From contig NC_020185.1 in the NCBI RefSeq assembly GCF_000315915.1, forward strand, positions 558,001-622,000: a stretch of DNA of 64,000 bases, read 5' to 3'. Numbering within the stretch: the first letter of the stretch is position 1; every line of letters begins with the position of its first letter. A program made the position numbers and the translations under genes. The notes beneath the pieces were generated by a model. The model did not search any database. It saw only the letters and a program-made list of their open reading frames with translations, and was not told where the DNA came from. Positions 9,715 to 18,332 of the stretch are shown piece by piece. The stretch comes from Henningerozyma blattae CBS 6284. Its lineage: Eukaryota; Ascomycota; Saccharomycetes; Saccharomycetales; Saccharomycetaceae.

Positions 9715-10143
9715 CTACCTTTTGCGATGGGCTCGTCGAAGCCTTTCTATCTTCTCGTCCCTCTTCTTTATCTGTTGCAACAAGTCTGTTTCCAACTGAG
9801 TCTTTTCCTCCAGCATCTCCAACACACGTGAACATCGGTTCCTCAATACTTCGATTTCTTTCCGTTGTTCTTCCAATTCGCGTTGCTGGTCCAAATAGAG
9901 CTTTTCAATTTCGCGTTGTCTAGAGGCGATCTGCCCGACCAGGTCACGTGCCGGGTCTCTCTTCGTCCCGAGCGATCTTGGGTCCACGAAAGCACCGGGC
10001 GTAGGGCCTAACGCCGAGGAAATCGGCTTGGCATTCGCAGTTGCGGTTGCGGTTGCAGATGCAGTGGCATTCGGGAATGTATTGCCGTACGAAAAGCCAC
10101 TGGGCGTTGCTGGCAGTTGTTCTGCCGACCACGTGCTATACAT
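9715..10143 (-). CDS. Orphan coiled-coil protein, 142 residues
   Basis: I do not recognise this protein. Residues 1-65 are low-complexity (Ala/Thr/Asn/Pro-rich, with an ATATATA-type stretch). Residues about 67-138 form a heptad-rich, Glu/Arg/Leu-rich helix (IEKLYLDQQRELEEQRKEIE then LLQQIKKRDEKIERL), ending in a basic RRAHRKR tail. The coiled coil is unlikely to arise by chance and the start is a normal ATG. It is transcribed divergently from CLN1. In S. cerevisiae the gene divergent from CLN2 is BBP1, a spindle-pole coiled-coil protein of 385 residues, but I see no sequence similarity, so synteny is only suggestive. GC content is clearly above the window average. No paralog is present here. 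Confidence 0.6.
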   Translation of the reverse strand: MYSTWSAEQLPATPSGFSYGNTFPNATASATATATANAKPISSALGPTPGAFVDPRSLGTKRDPARDLVGQIASRQREIEKLYLDQQRELEEQRKEIEVLRNRCSRVLEMLEEKTQLETDLLQQIKKRDEKIERLRRAHRKR

Positions 10144-10934
10144 TATCTCTCTTTGTCTCTTTCTCTCTTTCTCTCTTTGCTTTTGTCTTCCTTTGTCCCT
10201 CTTGCTTTTGTATTATAAGCACCAGGCTAAGGCCAGGCTAAGGCCAGGCTAAGCGGTGCACGGCTCGTCTGCTTAAGTATGTCTTTGCCCGATCTTTGTG
10301 TAAAAAAGCCTAGGTCTCAACGTGGGATGGAAGTGGGGTCTATTTCCCAAGCCCTGTCTTTTTGGTCTGTGTGGCCTTTCCGTTTCTTTTCCTGACTTTT
10401 CTGCCTGTCTTTTCCGCCTGGCTTTCCACCTGGCGTTCTGCCCGGCGTTCCTTTTTCCAGTCTGGCCCGCCAGATCCGACGCGAAAACGCGCTCAGGAAT
10501 TTCGTGGCTTTTTTCTTGTTTTCGTGGTTCTGCCCTCTTTTTCGCGTCGTCCGATCGATTCGCTTTTGCCGTTGCTGTTGCGGCAAATCCACTACTATTC
10601 TCGATCTAGTTGTAGATTGCGATCTTGGGTTTTCGCTTTTCATTTTTACTCGTGGCTCTCGTCGTTTTCGCGCCGGGCCCCTTCCGCTTTCGGTACCGCG
10701 TCTGCGCCTGCCACTGTGCTGCCATTGTCCTTTATCTATCATATCTATTAATCTCTTATAGTAGCATTTATATATATATATATATATAAGCATTGGATAC
10801 TGCCCCTGATAAAAAGCTGCATATCGCTCTGTCCCGTGACCGTGACGCACGTGATACGCCTTTGCCCTACTGTCCATTGTCCTCAACTCTAATACCCCTA
10901 CGCCCTGCGTCCTACTTCAAATCGCCAATCCTCA
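10144..10934. promoter_or_regulatory. Long GC-rich promoter region between the coiled-coil gene and CLN1
   Basis: A 790-bp divergent intergenic region. It contains a CT-rich tract (about 10145-10210), a tandem repeat of AGGCTAAGGCC-type units (about 10224-10254), a cluster of five SBF-type sites (separate entry) and a (TA)n/TATAAG element near 10770-10790. S. cerevisiae CLN1 and CLN2 also have long upstream regions. Long minus-strand frames cross it but have no family resemblance. Confidence 0.7.
10480..10672. promoter_or_regulatory. Cluster of five SCB (Swi4/Swi6, SBF) sites upstream of CLN1
   Basis: Matches to CRCGAAA on either strand lie at 10480-10486 (CGCGAAA), 10500-10506 and 10520-10526 (TTTCGTG), 10540-10546 and 10666-10672 (TTTCGCG). 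Five sites within 193 bp, 260-455 bp before the CLN1 ATG, is far above chance. It matches the known SBF control of S. cerevisiae CLN1/CLN2, the positive feedback that fires Start. Confidence 0.8.
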
Positions 10935-12100
10935 ATGGGTCTCACAGTAACTGCTAAACAGACGTATTATCCCATCGAGCTTTCCAATGCCGAATTGTTA
11001 GCTCATTACGAGGCAGTCCAAGAATATCACAGAGACATTTCTCGCCATGCAGTGTTACAATCCGCTCGTTTCAAACCAGACCCTGCCTTGATAGCCCAAC
11101 AACCAGAAATGCCTCCTGCATTGACACGTCAACCAGTCGTCACTTTTCTCTACGAACTTTCCGTGTTGTCTCGAGTCACCGACGGTATCTTTTACCACGC
11201 AGTGCGTCTCTATGACCGGTACTGTTCCAAACGTGTCGTACTCAAAGACCAATCCAAACTAGTAGTAGCCACTTGTCTCTGGCTGGCGGCAAAGACTTGG
11301 GGTGGTTGCAATCATGTCATCAACAACGTCTCTGTGCCCACCGGTGGCCGTTTCTACGGCCCAAACCCTCGCTCCAGAATCCCCAGACTATCCGAATTGG
11401 TCCATTATTGTGGCGGGCCCAACGTCTTTGACGAATCCATGTTTATGCAAATGGAAAGACATATCCTAGATACCCTTGCCTGGGATATTTACGAACCCAT
11501 GATTAACGATTACGTCTTGAACGTCGATGAAAATTGTTTGATCCAATACGAATTGTATAAACGACAGTTGGAACACAACAAGAAATGTCTTTCAAAGAGA
11601 CAATCCCAATCGTCAGTCGATTCAGATGCCACCGTCAATGACATCCCAGAACACGACGACGACGACGACGACGATGTCGACGACGACGATCTACAGGACG
11701 ACCAAGATCTTCATATGAAAATCCAATTGATCCATTTGAAAAAATTCCTCATCGAGCTTTCCGCTTGGAATTACCGTCTTTTGGACTACGAAATGTTCGA
11801 AGTCGCAAGCGGCATCTGCTCTTTGATCAACCGTTTCACATCCCACGACCAAGGCCCCTTTCTCATCGCCCCTACAATCTCACCTGCACGCTCAACTCAA
11901 CTAATCAACCTGCTCATCTCTTCCCTATTACATCTACCGGAATCTCTCCTTGCAGTCCATCGCGATTGTCCCGATATCACTTGTTTCGTAGCCAAAGTCA
12001 AATCATACAACGAACAATTACAACGACAAATACGTCTTGCATCTTCATTAGACCTTTCACGTAAACTTTCTGCTACTGCCTCGGCTAATGCATCCAACAC

Positions 12101-12137
<37 letters not shown>

Positions 12138-12527
12138 GCTGCCTCATCAGCTCCACCTTCCTCCCCTGCATACCCAACTCCAAGTTACACTCCAATCAGA
12201 AACACTAGTACCGCATCAGATAACAGCATCTTCAGCAACATGGTAGATCAATCATCCCCCATCACCCCTCAATTATATACATTCGGACAATTCAAAAACG
12301 ATAGCGATTGCTCAAGCACTTTAAGTTTAACCAGTATCTCTCAAGAAGATAAAGAAAACCAACCTCCATCCAATGCAATCCTGCACACGAAAAACATCCC
12401 ACCAAGAGCTAATTTTATCAATAATTCAAATAATAACAACATTTTTTCTTCTCCTTTGGCATTATCGAATAGTAATCATTCAAGTAACAATTCCTCGCTT
12501 GTCTCACTCGGTAATCAAATCTTATAA
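10935..12527 (+). CDS. CLN1: G1 cyclin Cln1/Cln2
   Basis: Activates Cdc28 at Start. The 530-residue product begins TVTAKQTYYPIELSNAEL, nearly identical to S. cerevisiae Cln1/Cln2, and has a full cyclin box (about 60-200) with YDRYCSKRVVLKDQSKLVV, WLAAKTWGGCNH, PTGGRFYGPNPRSRIPRL and MERHILDTLAWD. The C-terminal half carries the destabilising Ser/Thr/Pro region, including SSPITPQLYTFGQFKND and KENQPP. Two low-complexity insertions stand out: a poly-Asp segment (about 241-258) and a poly-Ala run (about 390-406, mostly GCT codons). The first ATG gives an N-terminus a few residues shorter than S. cerevisiae Cln1. Codons are unusually GC-rich for this window up to about 12.3 kb. Synteny with MRPL24-RPL36 and ROT1 fits CLN1; sequence alone cannot separate CLN1 from CLN2. 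Confidence 0.95.
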
Positions 12528-13448
12528 ATTATATATATATATAAACGATAATTTGCATATACGTAGTCTCACTTCATAGTATAATATTATAATATTCATT
12601 TACAAGAGCGATTGAATTATCATCATCAGCGATAGCTACTAATTGGTGGAAGGAGTCAGGGAAAGTAAACAGCCTTGTTATAAGTCACGAATGTCTTGTC
12701 ATGAAGACAAAGGCTCAAAGCAAAATTCAATACATAAAGTAATGATTCTGTCGTAGATTTAGCTACAGTATATAATAATTCTCTCTATAATTCTGTAGAT
12801 GTTACCCGGGTTTTAGTCAGAGCCAGGAATTAATATAAAATTAGATTGTTTCGTTAAACAGAATACCCATCTTCACAGAACGTTCCTCTTATATAAGACC
12901 GATGTCTCATCAGACACAAGCTTCCCGGACATAATACATATGTTCTCATCAGAACTAGCATTCTGGAAGATAACTCTTAACGAGCTGAATTGTAACAGCC
13001 GTTCCAATTCGTAGACTACACCTTCCACATAGTCTCTGCCGATGATAGTAGTATGGTACCTAAACATTTACCTATCATCCCACTTTTAGGGATAAGCTTC
13101 CGAAAGCCACCCTGTCTATTCTTTAGTCGTGAGCCTGCAGCCTCACTCCTTCAAGTACCTTAGGTTTCTTATAATCTCCGACTCCTCAGATATCTCTGTA
13201 TCTCTTAAGTCTTCATCTTGTCTCTGAATATATTCTTTCGTGTGCCTTTTTAGTATAAACTTATTCACAAGTATATTATCTTATTTATATCCTCTCGATC
13301 ACATGACCTGACCAGTTGTCCGTCACATGCCTTGTCTGGATATACCACAGCTTCAAGCAAGTTTCATTGAATAAAGGATGGCCATTTGCTAGAACTTTTG
13401 TATTAGCCGCTTTGGCGGAGCGTATCACGTGACTGCTGCGAATTGCAG
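12528..13448. other. Gene-poor interval 3' of CLN1, possible retroelement LTR remnant
   Basis: No convincing coding region. A nested stem-loop (AGCCTT at 12671-12676 with AAGGCT at 12710-12715; TGTCTT at 12692-12697 with AAGACA at 12704-12709) and a second hairpin beside TATATAAG (TGTCT at 12903-12907 with AGACA at 12912-12916) are present. Position next to tRNA genes is where yeast Ty elements insert, so degenerate LTR sequence is plausible, but I find no flanking duplication. Confidence 0.35.
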
Positions 13449-13449
13449 C

Positions 13450-13455
13450 AAAAAA
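13450..13455 (-). terminator. RNA polymerase III terminator for the Ser-Val tRNA unit
   Basis: Six T residues on the coding (minus) strand, 13 nt past the 3' end of tRNA-Val. There is no comparable T run between the two tRNAs (only TTT). Confidence 0.75.
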
Positions 13456-13468
13456 GAAATGTAAAATT

Positions 13469-13542
13469 TGATTTCGCCCAGGATCGAACTGGGGACGTTC
13501 TGCGTGTTAAGCAGATGCCATAACCAACTAGACCACGAAACC
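13469..13542 (-). tRNA. tRNA-Val (anticodon AAC)
   Basis: A 74-nt cloverleaf. The acceptor GGTTTCG pairs with CGAAATC (one G-U), the anticodon arm TCTGC/GCAGA encloses TTAACAC, and the T-arm CCCAG/CTGGG encloses TTCGATC; the discriminator is A. The sequence is almost identical to S. cerevisiae tRNA-Val(AAC). No intron. It lies 3 nt downstream of tRNA-Ser on the same strand. Confidence 0.97.
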
Positions 13543-13545
13543 AAA

Positions 13546-13627
13546 CGACAACTACAGGATTCGAACCTGTGCGGGCAGAGCCCAAGAGATTTCTAATCTA
13601 TCGCCTTAACCACTCGGCCAAGTTGCC
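13546..13627 (-). tRNA. tRNA-Ser (anticodon AGA)
   Basis: An 82-nt class II tRNA with a long variable arm (TGGGCTCTGCCCGC), B box GGTTCGAATCC, and acceptor GGCAACT paired with AGTTGTC (one G-U) plus G discriminator. It closely matches S. cerevisiae tRNA-Ser(AGA). The anticodon stem reads ATAGA/TCTCT, giving one U-C mismatch where S. cerevisiae has a full stem. It is the upstream member of a two-tRNA unit. Confidence 0.95.
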
Positions 13628-14880
13628 TCTTATTTATTGAAATTGTTGTAGACGAGATTGACTTTATACTCATCTACAAGTTGCTAACTAGAAATTATAC
13701 ATAACACTGAGCAACTGCTAGTTGCATACCTGTGAATATCGGTTCAATGCATAATCTCTACTAGTTAGCCAGCATTACTCAAACTGTGCACTCCTACCCT
13801 TATAAGTAAGTTTACAAACAGTCCAATTAAAGTAAAATGGGAAAGCTGGCGTTGACCTTTGAAAAGTATTTAAAGGCCAGCTTTTCCAGACTTAAGACAT
13901 AAATTTATAGTTCTTTCATATAGTTATTTAGTTTAAAAAGAACAACAATTATATTCGTAAGTTCGAAGTATTAACTGGTGTTAAGTTAAGAAGATTGTTA
14001 AGTTTAGTTTTGGTAACTACTATTTAAGTGTATCGTACTCCTAAGTTGGTTTACAACAGAAATGTTTTTCATGGTGGTACTATCAGTACACTATGTCAAG
14101 GGTTAGAAGCTTACAAGCCCTAACTAAATAAGAGACGTTCGTGTCAACATGTTGCAACGCGTAAACTCGCTTGTATATAAAGCGATGCCCATGAGGCATC
14201 TATATAGAATTACACAGAATAAGATAAGTAAGTTATAGTTATAAGAATAATCAGGGTTATAGTCATCTGAAAAATACTAGCCAGATCACTATATAATAAA
14301 ATTTAAAGCTTGGGTGTAAAAGGCAATCCCAAGAACCCTCACGGAATGACATTACCTTAGACTACTAAAATCTAAGCATATCAAGTGTCTCATATTCTAA
14401 TAAAGAGGTTTCCTCCATTTAAGGAATGCCGTATAAGTACCAGAATGAAGTTTGGATCCATGCTATGTCTTTGAAACATTGGTTTTCTAATATAAATCTT
14501 CTTGGTACTACTACAAAACTAACTTAGCCCTTTCTTTGTTTCAACTCCCACCCCCCCCTCCACAAGCATCTCTAATAAAAGGAAACCAATAGAAAATCTT
14601 GTACAATTTTTTTATTTTTGAGGAATACCTTATATTAAAGATGATCTAATTTGTTTAATAAATATGGTTCAATAAAAATCATTAGCTCGATTCCCTGTTC
14701 TTCAAATATCTAATATTAGGTTTTCCATTTAGCCCTTAGTATATGATGTGATAAAACTAAAATGTGATTAGAACCTCAGAAGATCTAGTTTACTAGATAT
14801 CACTTGTTCACACTTCGGAAGGATTCTGTTTCAGATGACTACTTTTCTTATATATTGGAATTGTTTGAGGTTTTCGAAGC

Positions 14881-14911
14881 CATGTATTTTCCCCGATTAG
14901 GAGTAATACAG
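14881..14911. promoter_or_regulatory. a-specific gene operator (alpha2-Mcm1 type) of the a-factor gene
   Basis: An alpha2-like half site CATGTATT (14881-14888), an Mcm1 P-box CCCGATTAGG (14892-14901) and a second, weaker inverted alpha2-like half site GTAATACAG (14903-14911). Layout and length match the operators of S. cerevisiae STE2, MFA1 and other a-specific genes, which Mcm1 activates in a cells and alpha2-Mcm1 represses in alpha and diploid cells. It sits 174 bp before the a-factor ATG. The spacing of the second half is one base off. Confidence 0.75.
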
Positions 14912-14977
14912 GGTCCATCAAGGTTGCCTATACAAAATGAAACATTTTCATCAATAGTGAAAATCTAATGAACAAAT

Positions 14978-14988
14978 TATATATAAAA
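14978..14988 (+). promoter_or_regulatory. TATA element of the a-factor gene
   Basis: TATATATAAAA between the operator and the ATG, about 100 bp before the start codon, a usual yeast distance. Confidence 0.6.
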
Positions 14989-15084
14989 GAGAGATAATTT
15001 TTTTTTAAAAGATTGTTGATCAATTATCTATTGATAAATAAAGTACCAACTAATTACGACTACCTTTTACTAAATAAAATTAAG

Positions 15085-15189
15085 ATGCAATACAACGCTC
15101 AAGCCGGTCAAAAAGAAACTTCATCTGAAAATAAAGATAATTATATTATTCCTGGTTTATTCTGGGACCCAGCATGTATCATTGTTTAA
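15085..15189 (+). CDS. MFA1: Mating pheromone a-factor precursor
   Basis: A 34-codon gene beginning MQYNAQAGQKETSSENKDN, followed by YIIPGLFWDPACIIV and a stop. S. cerevisiae MFA1/MFA2 precursors share the SSE-KDN leader end, the YII.G.FWDPAC peptide and a C-terminal CaaX box. Here the CaaX is CIIV, predicting farnesylation by Ram1/Ram2, removal of IIV, carboxymethylation by Ste14, Axl1/Ste23 cleavage between N and Y, and export by Ste6. The predicted mature peptide is YIIPGLFWDPAC, with Pro where S. cerevisiae a-factor has Lys. A consensus a-specific operator and TATA lie upstream. In S. cerevisiae CLN1 and ROT1 are adjacent with no pheromone gene between them. I cannot say whether this is MFA1, MFA2 or another copy. 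Confidence 0.96.
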   Translation: MQYNAQAGQKETSSENKDNYIIPGLFWDPACIIV

Positions 15190-16263
15190 GGCACTTAGAA
15201 TTCCCTGAATAGTACAAAAATACATACGTTACATAACAATATATAATAATTTAATGAAGAAATTGAACTATTTAAAAAAAATTTTTTTTTTAAAGTACTA
15301 CCATCTGGACTTACAAAATCTTGTTGAAATTATTTCGTAGGCCAGATAATGATACCTTGACATCCGTTTATTTGAACGGGACTAACTAATCGCATAGAAT
15401 TCTAGTATCATATTGGGATACTTACTTGAACATCATCATAATATATACCAAAGTATCGAATTGTACTAGACTTTGCTTATCACTATATATTCAAAGATAC
15501 ACTTTTCCAATTCTTGTATATATTTTATATATATATAGTCTGGTTTACAACTTTAATAATTTAAATATGAGATTTCAATAACCACTTGTCTCGTTTCTCT
15601 GGTCTCGTTTCTCTTGGCAAGAGTTGATGCGTGCCATCAGACTTTTACCTCATGTGTAAATAATTATACCAAATCATGCAAGATATAGATGATCCATATT
15701 TCAATGGAATCCTCTATTCATTGATACTACTTCATTTGACAAAAGACACATTCAAGTTTAAACAGATACACTTTCTCATATTCTTAAATGATTTTGATTC
15801 CCCAACATTCAAGTTAACTTACAAGGACTTTCAAGTAATAAAAAACAAAAAAAACTACATTAACATGAACTGATTAATACTGTATAGTATAAAGTGTATG
15901 CATACATTTCTTATTATACCCGATTTTACGCGTTTCTTGTTTATTTTAAACAAGTACTCTTATTAACAACCCTTTTCAGTTTCAATAAAATAATCATAAT
16001 AGATACTTGATTGGTAAATCGTATCTATTTATATATATATATATATATAATTATTTTTATCGTGTCCCTTTCTAGTTAGATCATTAATACTTGTTTGTTT
16101 GTTTGTTTTTTTTATTTTCTTTATTTTTATTGTACCTAAATTCAAACCCGTGCTAATTCCTCCGCACCGCGCTTAACGACGTAAATTTCACGTCTGTAAT
16201 AAAAGTTCCACATTCTAACAACACATTTATTATTCAACTTTATTCACAACATAACAACCCCAA
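15190..16263. other. AT-rich interval between a-factor gene and ROT1
   Basis: Holds the a-factor 3' region, scattered T and TA tracts (for example about 16030-16048) and the ROT1 promoter. A 65-codon frame at 15676-15873 is AT-composition-like, shows no family signature, and is not called. Confidence 0.5.
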
Positions 16264-17082
16264 ATGTTATATCTTTCGTTCCTATTACCTTTGGCTCTCG
16301 TTAATGCCATCGACACTACATCATCTAGTGCATCCTCATCATCTGCAGATGTATCCTCTGCATCCTCAGACGCATCCTCTTCCTCCCCCTCTCCTACTGT
16401 CGATGTACAAGACCTACAACAACAACTAGAAGGTACTTGGTCCTCCAAATCAAACCAAGTATTTACAGGCCCTGGCTTCTTTGATCCTATAGATGAACTG
16501 CTAATCGAGCCTTCTTTACCAGGTATTTCATATTCTTTTACATCTGACGGGTTCTGGGAACAAGCTACTTATCAAGTTTCAGGAAACCCAAAGAATCCAA
16601 AATGTCCTGCCGCTGCCTTAGTCTGGCAACATGGTAAATACGATATACTAGATAACGGTACAATGATCCTAACTCCTTTCAAAGAAGACGGTAGAATGCT
16701 AGTGTCTGATCCATGCACTGATAACGGTACCTCCACTTATATGAGATACAATTCTTCTATTACTTTCCAAGCTGTTACAGTCTCCTTGGATGATTACCAT
16801 GGTATGTACAAGTTACAAATATATCAATTTGATGGATCTCCTATGCAACCATTATATTTAGCATACAGACCTCCTATGATGCTACCTACACAAGCTATAA
16901 ACTCAGCATCCTCATCAAATTCAACTTCAAAGAGATCTTTAAGAGATCTTGTCAAGAGAAATTTGCAAAATAAATATAAGACAAACGCATCAAAGACTTC
17001 TTCGTTTGTAGACTCAAATATCTTCTGGTACATCTCAACAGGGATGCTTTGTCTAGGTTCAATCATCTTCCTACTTAGCTAA
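16264..17082 (+). CDS. ROT1: ER membrane chaperone-like protein Rot1
   Basis: An essential ER membrane protein in S. cerevisiae, needed for protein folding, N- and O-glycosylation and beta-1,6-glucan synthesis. The 272-residue product has a signal peptide (MLYLSFLLPLALVNA), a Ser/Ala-rich spacer absent or shorter in S. cerevisiae (256 residues), the conserved luminal core (LEGTWSSKSNQVFTGPGFFD, SYSFTSDGFWEQA, CPAAALVWQHGKYDIL), several NxS/T sites, and a C-terminal membrane anchor (about 251-271). YMR200W directly follows CLN1 in S. cerevisiae; here 3.7 kb intervenes. Confidence 0.96.
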   Translation: MLYLSFLLPLALVNAIDTTSSSASSSSADVSSASSDASSSSPSPTVDVQDLQQQLEGTWSSKSNQVFTGPGFFDPIDELLIEPSLPGISYSFTSDGFWEQATYQVSGNPKNPKCPAAALVWQHGKYDILDNGTMILTPFKEDGRMLVSDPCTDNGTSTYMRYNSSITFQAVTVSLDDYHGMYKLQIYQFDGSPMQPLYLAYRPPMMLPTQAINSASSSNSTSKRSLRDLVKRNLQNKYKTNASKTSSFVDSNIFWYISTGMLCLGSIIFLLS

Positions 17083-17162
17083 TTTATAACTACCATCAAT
17101 TATTATACATATTATATATATATATATATATTTTTAAATAATGTGCCTCCGCCTCCGCCTCC

Positions 17163-17170
17163 GTCACGTG
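17163..17170. promoter_or_regulatory. E-box / Cbf1-type site GTCACGTG before VPS27
   Basis: GTCACGTG follows a short CCTCCG repeat in the 228-bp ROT1-VPS27 gap. It matches the RTCACRTG consensus bound by Cbf1. Function is unproven. Confidence 0.4.
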
Positions 17171-17310
17171 CTATTCAATCCCCTAGTGATTTTCAAAATT
17201 GCAAGCTTTAATAATTATCAAAGAATTACTAATATTTTAAGATGTGGTTAAAAAAAATTACATATTCAGTATCCTATTCAAAAAAAGCATATATATAAGC
17301 TACCCCATCG

Positions 17311-18301
17311 ATGTCAAGCATTACAGAATCTGAATTAGATTATCAAATCGAGCGTGCCACAAGAGAAACTATCCCCAATGGTGAATTAGACTTACCTGCA
17401 GCATTGGAAACTTCTGATATCATCAGATCTCGTCGGATCCTCCCAATAGACGCCATGAGATGTTTAAAGAAAAGAATCAAAACCACCCAATCAAACCCAA
17501 ACACTCAATTAGCAGTATGGAAACTGGCCGAAATTTGTATCAAAAACGGTGGTATCCCATTTATTCAACAAATATGTTCCAAAGAATTCATGGATACCAT
17601 GGAACATTGTATCTTAGACAGTCAAGATGACGATGAATTAAATGATTTGGTCATCCGATTATTTTATGAATTATACTTGGCCTTTAATTCAGATCCTAAT
17701 ATGTCTTATTTAAATAAAGTTCACAAGAAATTAAAATCCAAAAATATTGAAATGCCTCAAGAATTATTACAAAAAAATATCTCTTCCACCATCTTCGATT
17801 CCAAAGTACCAGCAGCTTGGATGGAGTCAGATGCTTGTATGATTTGCTCCAAAAAATTCACCATGATTAATAGAAAACATCATTGCCGTTCTTGCGGTGG
17901 GATATTTTGTCAAGATCATTCTTCAAACTCCTCTGCCTTACCTGAGATGGGTATCCATGAACCTGTCAGAGTTTGTGATGATTGTTTTAATGAAGAAGAA
18001 TCGAAGAAAAATGAAATTTCATCTAAAAAGAAAAAAACTCATCGTCATAAAAAATCAAAACAAAAACATTATGATAATACCTATGATGAAGAAAGAGAAT
18101 TTAGAAGAGCCATTGAAGAATCATTAAAGGAGACAAGAAACTCATCAACACCGATTGTTCCCGTTGTGGAAAGACCTCGCCAACCTTCTCCAATTTTATC
18201 TCAAGAAGATCAAGAAGATGCTGATTTGAAAGCAGCTATTGCTGCAAGTTTACAAGAAGCAGAAGCTGAGAAACAAAGAAGAATACCAAAGCAACAACAG
18301 C

Positions 18302-18332
<31 letters not shown>

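Larger units (their letters stand above)
13628..15084. other. Gene-poor interval between tRNAs and the a-factor gene
   Basis: No credible CDS until 15085. Visible structures: an interrupted inverted repeat (GGAAAGCTGGC at 13840-13850 with GCCAGCTTTTCC at 13876-13887, and an inner CCTTT/AAAGG), and a hairpin GATGCC-CATGA-GGCATC at 14184-14200 just after TATATAAAG. The latter resembles an LTR-type TATA plus leader, but no complete LTR is defined. A C8 tract lies near 14550-14558. Confidence 0.4.

Noticed and set aside
10317..10886. 189-codon minus-strand frame over the CLN1 promoter
   Set aside because: Arg/Lys-rich low-complexity composition with an IYIYIYK run from a TA tract. It covers the SBF cluster and TATA region and resembles no family; best read as a GC-rich shadow.
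12873..13067. 64-codon minus-strand frame near the tRNAs
   Set aside because: No family resemblance; lies within possible LTR debris.
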